Of a stretch of DNA of 64,000 bases, positions 23,701 to 32,397 are shown in pieces. The DNA lies in contig CM075102.1 of assembly GCA_037576195.1 (NCBI GenBank), positions 14,752,745 to 14,816,744 on the forward strand, written 5' to 3'. Each line of letters starts with the position of its first letter. Within the stretch, counting starts at the first letter, position 1. The stretch is from Phytoseiulus persimilis. Taxonomy: Eukaryota; Arthropoda; Arachnida; Mesostigmata; Phytoseiidae. The position numbers and the translations under genes are program-made. A model generated the notes under the pieces. It had not been told where the DNA came from and made no database searches. It was given only the letters and a program-made list of their open reading frames with translations.

Positions 23701-25776
23701 TACTGCAATATCTGTAACAAAGAGCTGTGCAACAAGTACTTCATGAAGACTCACATGCTCAAGATGCACGGTATCAACCTCGATGAGCAGCCGGCCGATG
23801 CGGCCAAAAACTCCATCATCGGCGGGGTCACTTGCGAGATTTGCCAGAAGGAGCTGTGTTCGAAGTACTTCCTCAAAGTGCACAAGCAGAACACTCATGG
23901 CATCTACGAAGATCCCCCGCCGGGTAAAGAGAATTCCCTATCCCTGGTCCCCTCCGATTACCTTTTCGGTGGCGGGAGCCAGAGCGCAAGCCCCGGAGGC
24001 GACCTGTCCGTGTCCGCGTCATCGATCGTGGGTCTTGGCGGCGGTGGTGGCAGCGGCATCGGCGGACAGCAACAGTTGTCGATCTCCGCGGCAAGCGATC
24101 ACGGCTCCCGGAACATGAGCCAATACACCGAAGTCTGCCCGATGTGCGACCGACGCTTCAAGAGCATAAAATGGCTGAAGACGCACATGATCAACGATCA
24201 CAGCGAGACGCTAAAGGAGAACCTATCGACCCCATTGCGCAGTCCCTTTCCTCCCAATGATCCTACCGGGGCCTTGCTGGCCCTAATGCCTCCCTCCCGA
24301 ATGTGCGTCGTGTGCGGCCAAACGTTCCCGGACAAGGTCGCTCTACAGATCCACCTGATCAAGGAGCACCGAACCTCGTCCGAGGAACTCGGTTTCATGA
24401 ACCTGAGCAGTCGGCCCTCTCCGTCCCGGGACACTTCCACACCCTCGAACGACAACAGCAACGGCTCCACCCCAACGAACCACAACAACAACAACAACTG
24501 CAATCCGCAGCAGACACCTTTCAAATTGTCCAACGGTTCTGTTTCACCCTCTCCCTCGAATCAGATCTCCCTGCGTAGTCCAGCTGTAGCGGCGGCCCTC
24601 CAGCAAGCCCTAAACAGCGTAGGTGGTGTGGCCGCTGCAGCCGGCAGCGCTCTCTTCAAACGACCTCTGAACGGTGGCCATCATCTTCAACAGCAACAAT
24701 CACTCAACCAGCTTGGAGTCGCGGCCCTCGAGTTCCCTACACCCGGCTCCAAGGTCTACAATTGCTCCTACTGTGTCTATTCTACGCGATGGTTGTCCAA
24801 CTTGTACGCGCACGAAAAGAAGCATATCGGAGTGAGCATGGATCACACCAGCAGATCGGCCGTGGAACGTCGTTTCGTTTGCCGAGTGTGTCATCGTGCC
24901 TACCGCTTCAACCACTCGCTTCAGAGACACATGCTGGGCCACCGTTCGTCTACGAAGAAGTCGAGCGTCGCGTCGTTGTCAACTTCGACGGCGACGACGA
25001 CTCCACCGCCGACGCCCTCATTCTCGACGACATCGACCCCCCTTCCAGATCAGGCGGGCAGTACGGCGACTGCTGCGGAGCAACCCGAAGATTTGTCAAA
25101 GTCCGCGACTCCCACAAGTCTTCCTTCATTGTCGTTCGATCATCCCGATCAGAGTCTGGTCAAACGAACCTATCGCTGCAGCCGATGCGCTCAGCGGTTC
25201 GAATCCAAGGACCGATGCCAACAGCACATTCAGCAGTTCCACACTCTGCAGCGCAAGTTCGGCGCCAGCAAACAGAAGTCAGCGTCCTGCAAGCCGTACA
25301 AATGTCGCATTTGTGGTTTCGGAACGCGGTCGTGGAACGCTCTCAAAATACATATCACAAAGCAGCATCAGCTACCACAGAAGCAAGCGAACGCGACGGC
25401 GGCAGGCCTGGAAACAAGTTTGCAGAACGAACTCGATCCGCTGCTACCCGAGGTCTCTCTACTGGAACAAGGAGCGAACATCGCGGCCGCGCTGAGTCGC
25501 ACCGTTCCACCTGTGCATACGCCACCTCCGGGCTTCGCGAGTGCCAACATCAACAACAACGGCCAACAACTCCCGATGACGTACGTGATTCCGCAGAGCG
25601 AGCCAACGCCGTTCATCCTGCAACCGTTTCTCCTGGACCATCGCAAGGAGCAGGAGAACATTCCGATCCCGCCACCTGAAGATCAGTTCAAGTTTGTGCC
25701 GTCACTTGTCTACCTGCCGGTATGCCGGAAAGTTTCACAGCCGATGACTGTCGCGTTCACGATTACACCTGCTTAG
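20011..25776 (+). CDS. large C2H2 zinc-finger protein, probable nuclear transcriptional regulator (1921 aa)
   Basis: Single uninterrupted frame of 1921 codons. The ATG sits in a strong context (gagccATGg) and is the first in-frame ATG after an in-frame TAG at 19942-19944. Fifteen C2H2 fingers begin at Cys 151, 312, 471, 698, 877, 1026, 1081, 1232, 1275, 1376, 1432, 1585, 1624, 1723 and 1765. Most use Cys-X2-Cys-X12-His-X4-His; those at 1585 and 1624 use His-X3-His. Fingers at 312, 471, 698, 1081, 1232 and 1275 are near-copies of one another, and those at 877 and 1026 are diverged relatives. Linkers are long Gln, Ser/Asn, Ala and Gly runs; no TGEKP-type linkers are seen. CtBP-like motifs lie at 737-742 and 1692-1697. 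The finger-free tail ends in a hydrophobic segment (VPSLVYLPV ... TVAFTITPA). From the family, expect nuclear nucleic-acid or protein binding and likely repression. I do not recognise a named orthologue, so no symbol is given. Confidence 0.97.
20734..20775 (+). repeat. polyglutamine tract (residues 242-255)
   Basis: Ten Gln codons, mixed CAG and CAA, followed by Arg and three more Gln. Mixed codons suggest a tract retained at protein level rather than a fresh CAG expansion. Confidence 0.95.
21118..21267 (+). repeat. Gln/Ser/His-rich tract (residues 370-419)
   Basis: About 50 residues, mainly Gln with interspersed Ser, Asn and a His cluster, coded by mixed CAA, CAG and TCG. It links fingers 2 and 3 and is probably disordered. 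Confidence 0.95.
21778..22035 (+). repeat. Ser/Asn-rich linker with a seven-Met run
   Basis: Long Ser and Asn runs (AGC, TCG, AAC) between fingers 3 and 4. They include seven consecutive Met codons at 21994-22014 (residues 662-668), an ATG repeat that is rare in proteins. Confidence 0.95.
22219..22236 (+). other. possible second CtBP-like motif PENLSR (residues 737-742)
   Basis: Pro-Glu-Asn-Leu-Ser matches the looser PxNLS variant known from some fly CtBP partners. It lies just after finger 4 and before an Ala-rich linker. It is weaker than the motif at 25084. Confidence 0.35.
22318..22383 (+). repeat. polyalanine tract (residues 770-791)
   Basis: Twenty Ala interrupted by Val-Val, coded by all four GCN codons, followed by Thr, Ser and Gly runs to about 22566. 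Ala-rich stretches are common in arthropod repressors. Confidence 0.95.
24136..25368 (+). other. C-terminal paired zinc fingers (fingers 10-15)
   Basis: Six fingers form three pairs: Cys 1376 with 1432, 1585 with 1624, and 1723 with 1765. Gaps within pairs are about 18-34 residues. They differ from the upstream type and from each other. The fingers at 1585 (SYCVYSTRWLSNLYAH) and 1765 have Trp and a Gly/Ser-rich knuckle, like fingers in many insect regulators. These may be the DNA-reading part of the protein, by inference from their ordinary helix composition. Confidence 0.85.
25084..25101 (+). other. CtBP-binding-like motif PEDLSK (residues 1692-1697)
   Basis: The residues fit the PxDLS consensus used by many animal repressors to recruit the corepressor CtBP. 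The motif lies in a Ser/Thr/Pro-rich, probably disordered linker between fingers 13 and 14, a favourable place. Binding itself is inferred. Confidence 0.55.
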
Positions 25777-28034
25777 ACCATCTGTATAGTATCAACGACC
25801 GACGTTGGAAAGTAGAAAACAAACAGACAAACATGAAAACAGACAGACGCATTCAGACCGGAAACAGTACATACGAGAGCGCCACGTAGCTTCCGCGCTG
25901 GAGCCGCGGTTTCCACCGGACCCGAAGTGATAACTGTATTATAAACCCTGGGGAGTCCACGGCTCCGTCGCGGAGACTAGATCTCACTTTGATCGGATAA
26001 CGAAGAAATCGGGAGATGATCTATCTGACGACGACGACGACGACGACGACAACAACAGCAACAGCAACAACGACGACGACGAAGGAGAGAAACGAGCCTC
26101 AGCGAAACCCTGCTACATATACTAAGAGTTGCACGGAACACTTTCACCGGCGTGTTATTCCAATTCACGAAACATCTCAGGTGAAAAAGTTGACGGTGGC
26201 GTGCACGATGAAGATGCAACAAAAACACAAACAGACAGACAAGCATAAACATGGAAGGCGCTGCTGCTGTAGAACGACACAGCAGAAGATGGAGGGACAG
26301 TATCAAGTTAGAGCTACAGTTTGTCAGAAGGCTAGATGCGAACGAAATAGACATATTCACATAATATATAGGATATATTATTACATATATGATGTATGAT
26401 GAAGCATACACAGTGAATGACACCGTTTCAATGTCAGTGCAATGAACACAAGATGCCACGCGGGGTCCACGCTTCTGAACAGCTGCGGCCCCAGACTCTT
26501 CCAAAGTGCAGAGATGCGGACTACTTGTTCGACGACAAAAATTCAACCTCCAACCACTCCAAAGTTCCTAAATGTCAGGAGAGAAAATGTTAACAGCGGT
26601 CGGTCTGATCAGAAGAACGACGGAGTATCCTGAGCCGCACTGGCCCATCGATCGGTCCGCCGACACCGCCCCGAACTCTCGTAGAATGCCCATTGAGATG
26701 GCAGACGTTTGTGACGTTTGTGCAATATCTTCGGGCCTCGTGTTGCTCTCATATCGAATCAAATCCCATTCGAACTTTTTCGAGCCTCCGTCTTCGATCC
26801 GTTCGACCACTATGGTTTCGCCCCTCCTCTCTTTCCTACGCTCCCGCCCTTTTCCCCCGAGTCCGTTCGCACTTAACTTCACGTTCGCTGGTCCTCTTCG
26901 TTGCGATTTTCGATGGCGGTTGCGGGTTTCGAGTGTGCCAAGTCTTTTTGAGAGGTCGAGCTCTTTTCGCAACCTGTTTGACATCGCTGGCTGAAGCAGG
27001 CATCGATCAAAATTTCGAACCCACATCCCGTCAACAATTGGCTTCATGCGGATGATTTATTCAACAAACTGCTTCAAAGCCGAGCCGACAGCCCTAAAAA
27101 AAGAAGAGCTATGAACTCCGTTTTGATGGATGACTATTTAAAGCATCCTCGGTTCTCCCCGGGCGGGCGCCACTTCGATGGTTTTTCTCTCCGGGAAGGC
27201 TATACTGGACTTAAATGCTCCTAAGTTCTAACCTTCTCTACCTGTCTCCTTCGGAATTTTTGGCGAAATGTTACCTGAGTTGCGAATCAAATGGACTGCG
27301 AAACAATCAGAGCACCTCTTCAAATTTGGCTACAACAATGGACTCGACTTCGACGCGAAAACCCGCTATCGTTCCAGATGAGAACTCGGAGCTTTCCGCT
27401 GAATTCGAAGAGATTTCTGGCACTGCGAAAGCGGGCGTCGAGATGGCCTCGATATTTATCGATTCAGAACATGGAGCTCCGAGTTCATTCCAGGGCGGGC
27501 TCTATCTTTGGCGGGCGAACTGCAGCTATATTATGATCATGATCATTGTGTACATGACCCAGGAAACTTACTTATGAAGCAAATCAAGTAATTATACCAT
27601 TGCCGACGTATGAGTACACGGCACGTTGCGACCTGCTGTGAAATTCTGTGAAAGCTTGCGGCACGAGCGTACTCATAGCTCATCTTCTCTCAAGTTCGAC
27701 CTCATCCGAGTCACTGCTCGAGATCATCGAGGAGGCTTCCCAACAGGCGAGATGGTCACCACGAGCATTTCGCAAGCGATTGTTTTTCTCTCTGAAACCT
27801 CGTCAATTTTTTCCGAACTTCTATTGAACTTGACTTGTAAAGCGCCGTGCCGCTCGCTCATGGTCATCTAGTCTGTAAGTTAAGTGGCCCAGATACCAAA
27901 TATAAGTTCCTTAAGTTAATTTGAATCCTGGTTTTCTTTTGAGTTGATTATTTGCGATTTTCAGTTTCCCCATGATTTTCCCAAACTTCCCCATCCCATC
28001 TGTTCAGATTCCAAAGGGGTCGAGAACGGTATAG
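25777..28034 (+). other. probable proximal 3' UTR of the zinc-finger gene
   Basis: After the TAG come A/C-rich sequence, a variant signal TATAAA at 25940, a GAC/AAC triplet run at 26023-26080 and an AT-rich stretch at 26355-26405. I found no AATAAA or ATTAAA on this strand from the stop to 30023; the first is 30024-30029. Either a variant signal is used early or the UTR exceeds 4 kb. A frame at 26016-26399 is just the triplet repeat plus AT-rich sequence and is not called as a gene. Confidence 0.5.
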
Positions 28035-28499
28035 ATTTCAGTTTCGGCTGAGTATTTCGGCTTCGTTCCTTTACAGTGGTCTCCCTGCGCCCCGAAAAAG
28101 GTTCCGTTCCGTTTTCCTCACTCTTCCATTCCGAATCCTTTAGATCCTGTTTTTCTCTATTTCTGCCGAGTCCGGTCAGAGCAGCAACACGGGTCGTCCT
28201 CCAAAACTTTTGAAACGCCTCGCACGCGCGACCCGATCTCGAACCTCTCGGCTTCGCGGAATCACGCGTCTCCGAGCCCGTACGTCGTCGGAAGTAGCAG
28301 TGATGGTGGTCGAGCAGTTATGGTAGATTACGGCGTTAACAGCAACAACATCAGCAACACTTTAAACAATAAGTATGACAACGGGTCATCAGCGAGTTCC
28401 GCTGTTATCAGAGCGAGTCCGACAGTAGCGAGGAGTTCTTTAGCAAATTCTCTTCTGGTGGGCAATGCGGAAGAAATTCTAAAGTTGAACAGCTCTTAG
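28035..28499 (+). CDS. possible exon: Ser/Asn-rich reading frame lacking its own start
   Basis: Stop-free for 154 codons but with no early ATG, so it is overlooked if a start is required. A strong acceptor (CTTCGTTCCTTTACAG) ends at 28076 in phase 0, and another lies at 28170. The translation has stretches such as SSSDGGRAVMVDYG and LANSLLVGNAEEILKLNSS. This is compositionally like a disordered regulator linker, similar to the upstream zinc-finger protein. It could be an alternative 3' exon of that gene, a separate gene, or chance within the 3' UTR. A GTATGA donor-like site lies inside (about 28374). Confidence 0.28.
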   Translation: MSVSAEYFGFVPLQWSPCAPKKVPFRFPHSSIPNPLDPVFLYFCRVRSEQQHGSSSKTFETPRTRDPISNLSASRNHASPSPYVVGSSSDGGRAVMVDYGVNSNNISNTLNNKYDNGSSASSAVIRASPTVARSSLANSLLVGNAEEILKLNSS

Positions 28500-29225
28500 C
28501 AGAGAGGGCGGCTGGCTCCCCTACGTAGTTTCCAGCGAGGCATCCATACATCGATTCATTCATCCATTAATTAACTCATCCACTCACACATCCGTTCATG
28601 TATCCTTCATCAAGGATTCCCTGGTTGCTCAGTGCGCGATTACATCGTTCAGAGTTTGGAGGCTCGCACTCACAACTTCAAGGATCTCGGGAGCGAAGGT
28701 TGGCGCGTTTTGGAAGGATTCACCTGTCCGACGCGTCTCCTGTCTGCATGCATGCAAATCTAGGTTTAACACAACAAGAATCCGAGACTCCGGGTTCGCG
28801 GATAAGTACCAGTCCCTAACGAGAATACTAACCCTAATGACGGAGGTAAAGACGACGACGACGATATTCAAATATAGGCTAGAATAAGGATGCTGTAATT
28901 TCTATTTTTCTACGCACGTTAAAGGCTCACAATGAGCAAGGAGTCAGAACTACACCGAGGCCTTAAACGTCGTCCATTGGCCAGAACTTTTTCCTCAAAT
29001 CACAAATCAGAAAAATGGAAAACCCTATGACTTATAGCCCCAATCATCGCAGACAGACAAACGAGAGGTATCAAACCCAATATTCGGCTTGATCATGCTG
29101 ATGATGAGATTAATAATACAGACAAGGAGATAAGCAGGTGAAATGATGATAATAATGGCGATAATAAGAAGAACGATAACCGTACTCTAGTAGAAAGTTC
29201 TTTCTCCTCCTGGAAATCAATTCAG

Positions 29226-29717
29226 ACGCGGTCTATATGTGTGTGTATAAACGACGAAACGAAAAGGAGGGGAATAGGCTCCACGCAGAGAGAAGCAGGA
29301 GCTCAGCTAACAGAAACGCGAATCGTCGGAACGATCTTCAGTTACTTCAATCGAAGACCGAGTCGAGTCGAGCGGAGAGCACCGATGAGTTCTCCTCGAC
29401 GATGGGGACCGCCACGGGTCGTTCCGAGTTCTGTTCCGGAGCTCGTGGCGGTCCCCTCGCAAAAAGTAGGCGGTGGTTGGTTTTACTTCCCGATTTACCA
29501 AGGCCCGTGTTGAAGTCGTGGCCAGCGTGCGGCCTTATACTGTGATACATTTTTTGGCGAAAGGCAGCACGTCTGGCTACGGGCGCACCAGCAGCTGGGC
29601 CAAAAACTTATGCAGAACGAAAAAGAACACGAACTCATTCAACTGATGCAGAGAATCAAAAAACGTCGCACCCGACTTGTCGCCGCCCGCGATACTGAGA
29701 CCGTTTTTGGTGCCTAG
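29226..29717 (+). CDS. possible two-exon C-terminal part with a charged helix
   Basis: An exon may start after the pyrimidine-rich acceptor at 29225 and end at 29465 before donor GTAGGC. A 102-base intron ends in AAAGGCAG at 29567. Phase 0 is kept, giving a 49-codon exon ending in TAG at 29715. That exon encodes a charged, Gln/Leu-rich helix (QKLMQNEKEHELIQLMQRI) then a basic stretch. The antisense strand also has a possible acceptor at 29800 and an open frame here, so the strand is uncertain. No family was recognised. Confidence 0.22.
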
Positions 29718-30023
29718 AATTATATCGAGGGGGACTGTACACGACATAAGGAGAGTGTCCCTAACAGCGGCCAGCATCGTGAGGCCGGCAGCGGGCCGAC
29801 TAAAAACATTTGTCTTTTAGTCAAATAAGTGAAAAACTACTACCCCAACAATTACAACAAACCACAACAAACAATGACAATAATCATTCCATTTTCTGTT
29901 GAATACCAGTGTGTTGGAAGCATTGCCTCCTATTATTGATCGTAAACGGACTAACTCCCCTCAATATCATTACCGATATTACAATTGATATCTTTATTAC
30001 GAGATGAGACTTCCACTACTACC

Positions 30024-30029
30024 AATAAA
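30024..30029 (+). terminator. first canonical AATAAA downstream of the zinc-finger stop
   Basis: A poly(A) signal hexamer lies 4.25 kb past the stop. A second AATAAA is at 30249-30254. Use is unproven. Confidence 0.3.
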
Positions 30030-30055
30030 TGGAATACCGAGCTCGACGGTATCAC

Positions 30056-30105
30056 TGATTACTTGATTGATTGATTATTGGGATGATTGATTGATTGCTG
30101 TACTG
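30056..30105 (+). repeat. TTGA/GATT-rich short repeat
   Basis: Interrupted TGAT units in an AT-rich stretch after the possible poly(A) signal at 30024. Confidence 0.7.
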
Positions 30106-31051
30106 CTCGTGAAGAATCCCGAACAACTGCGGCGGACACCGAGCGTGATCATACCTGAAAAACAGCAACGTCAACGTGGATAACAACAACAGAAACATCA
30201 CCAACAACTCCAAACAACCACCCAACGTAACGACAGACATGTAACGTAAATAAATTTTCATCAACCATTTGGAAAAATACTCCAACGGTCCTTGTCTTTC
30301 CCGTTGCTTACTTGCATGGGCTCTCGTGCTTGATCTAGATGGGAGATATTATCGGTTTGATATTCGTTTGGGACTCTTTTCTCGAGTTCGAGGCTGAGGG
30401 CAGGGTGGCAATTCGCAGTTCGACTAGGAAACGCCTCTTCGAGACCCCGCTCCGCATCGGAACACTTTTCAGCGAGATATTTGACGCGGAATCACTCCTC
30501 GGATCCGTCGCGGTCGACGGAGAAGATCGGCACCACCTCGTTCAAAGGTAGCATTCGTGTGTCCGTCATGATTGAGGTGGACGACAGCATCTGGCTTTAA
30601 GCTCGAGAGTCGAGTGACCAGAAGTTCCTCCTGTCTCGTCGCTCCACCAGGTTGGCTCGCTCGGCTCTTTGACTGCTTGGTCGAGTTTGTTCTCTAAACT
30701 TTAAAACCTCCAGATGTTGCTGAACGGGGAGGCCACGCTTCGGCGAACTCGGACCATCAGCGACACGACTGATGACATGGTTTTCCAGGACCGTCTTCTG
30801 TGTGCTCGGAACCGGTAGCGACTGAAAAGTTCAAATCTCGAAAAAAGCTCCGGCCTGATCACTCAGGTAATTGGTACTCGCACAGGAGCAGCGGAGGTGC
30901 GAACCCGGCGGGTGGCTTCGGTGACCGGAACTGCAGAAGTTCATCGACGGTTCGGCGAGACCGCTCCTCCGGTCGGCTGTTTCAGGAATCTCTCACGGGC
31001 ACTGCTCCTGAGCAGCCAGAGCTGTTTTTCTGTTCCAGGATTCCCGAAAAG

Positions 31052-31417
31052 TCAAGAAACCATTCGTAGCTTTTGTCGTAAGGTTAATGACTTTCCGCGA
31101 GCCGCGCAGAACCAGCGATGTTGTTTGATCGTAGATCTACACGGAGCTCGTCGCACGGTGCGCTCCATTCTAAGGTGGGGTGAGCGGTCACAAGATAGAA
31201 GAGAAGGCACAATGGATCCGATCGCCCGCTCGTTGAGCGTACCGGTGTCCACGACAGCGAAGACGATCATCACAAAACGGTAGCCCAACCCGGGAGAATC
31301 GTTCGGAGGAATCGGGCACCGCTCCTCGAAACCGAGATCAGAATGATTTTTCAGAAGCGATGTCAGCTCCATTACCATCACGAATAATATCTGATGTCCG
31401 AAATTCACAAAATCAAG
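31052..31417 (-). CDS. possible minus-strand exon with hydrophobic segments
   Basis: Stop-free frame of about 120 codons with two hydrophobic stretches (HQILFVMVMELTSLL and RFVMIVFAVVDTG) separated by a polar loop, then a basic region. The layout recalls part of a multi-span membrane protein such as an invertebrate chemoreceptor, but I see no diagnostic motif. Flanking exons could not be joined with confidence. Confidence 0.18.
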   Translation of the reverse strand, partial: LDFVNFGHQILFVMVMELTSLLKNHSDLGFEERCPIPPNDSPGLGYRFVMIVFAVVDTGTLNERAIGSIVPSLLSCDRSPHLRMERTVRRAPCRSTIKQHRWFCAARGKSLTLRQKLRMVS

Positions 31418-32206
31418 TCGTTCTCAGTTCCGGTACCGAGCAAGTAGCGGATCCAGGAGAACCGTGAGAGCCGTACAGGCCGCGTAACCGATGAATCAGT
31501 TACATACCGCCGCTGTTTCAATCGGGTTGGTCAATTAGCCGTTGATTAACGCGGGTGAATTTGCAGATGTTGGAAGGTTTTATTCTCCGTGGGCTTCGCC
31601 AGCTAATGGCAGCCGTGGAATTCGGTGAGCTCGCGAAAATTTAAGCCCAGAGTCTTGGCTGCGGTCGCAGCGATTTTTTCGCATTCGCTTCGTTTTAAAG
31701 CATGAAAGAATCTCCTCGATGTCGCCGCATCGGCCAGCCCAGCGGTTCGGTCCGTTCGTGTGTCCCGCGGCTATCAGTCCGTTCGGTCGTCTATCTGCGT
31801 TCGTCTGCGTGCTGTCTATGCGCCGGGCGAGGAAGACCCTGCGACTCTTTTTTGATCTGAGATCGTCTGCAAACAATTGTTTCCAGCAAAAGCTCACTCG
31901 TGCGATTGTTCTACCGGCGCGGCCGCGGTCGCACACAACGGGTGTCGAGATCGACTATGACCCGTCGGTTTTAAATTGCGGCGCAACCATTACCACCGCT
32001 GTCCAGGAGTGCTGTGTGGCGGCGTAGACTCTCATTCGCCCGTTAAGTCGTTTCTACGGTAGCAAGCAACACATCATAAAGTGATCAGCGCGACATAAAA
32101 CACCCACAGCGTTTTTCGGGCTGGAATCGCGAAAAAACGCGGCCCATGCGCTTTTCGATTTTTTTGCCGGTGTTGTCGACTTGTGTTCGTGTTTCCTTCC
32201 TTCAAG

Positions 32207-32397
32207 CTCCTTGAGCTTCTGGACCGTTATGATGACGACGATACTTCGCCCAGTCCGTCCGGCGGACGCCCACACTCTGGTATGGAGGGGGTCGAGAGAG
32301 AGATAAAAGAGGAAGGCGACCCCAACGAGGAATATCGACGAATTCTCCCAGAGGTCAAGCGAGAGGCGGCCGGACTTTGCATCGAAATGAGCACTAG
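32207..32397 (+). CDS. possible internal exon encoding an acidic Asp/Glu-rich segment
   Basis: A pyrimidine tract (GTGTTTCCTTCCTTCAAG) ends at 32206. The frame is open to a GTGATG donor at 32398, or to GTCAAG after the earlier Pro-Glu codons. The product has RYDDDDTSPSPSGG followed by a charged helix (EREIKEEGDPNEEYRRILPE). Composition is protein-like, but neighbouring exons were not found and no domain is recognised. Confidence 0.28.

Larger units (their letters stand above)
20944..23898 (+). other. repeated KYF-type zinc fingers (fingers 2-9)
   Basis: Eight fingers share the pattern Cys-X2-Cys, Lys-Glu-Phe/Leu, then Cys/Ser-Asn/Ser-Lys-Tyr-Phe-Leu-Lys before the first His, and His-Gly-Ile after the second. 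Cys pairs start at residues 312, 471, 698, 877, 1026, 1081, 1232 and 1275. In standard finger numbering the base-contact helix positions -1, 2, 3 and 6 are mostly Asn/Ser, Tyr, Phe and Thr. Six copies are nearly the same. Fingers at 1026/1081 and 1232/1275 form close pairs; the others are 100-220 residues apart. The array looks like repeated internal duplication of one finger. Whether it binds DNA or protein is not shown. Confidence 0.9.

Noticed and set aside
30052-30310. Minus-strand hydrophobic protein segment
   Set aside because: The hydrophobic residues come from a T-rich tract bounded by GTAAGC and TTTTTCAG, which looks like an intron rather than a membrane helix.
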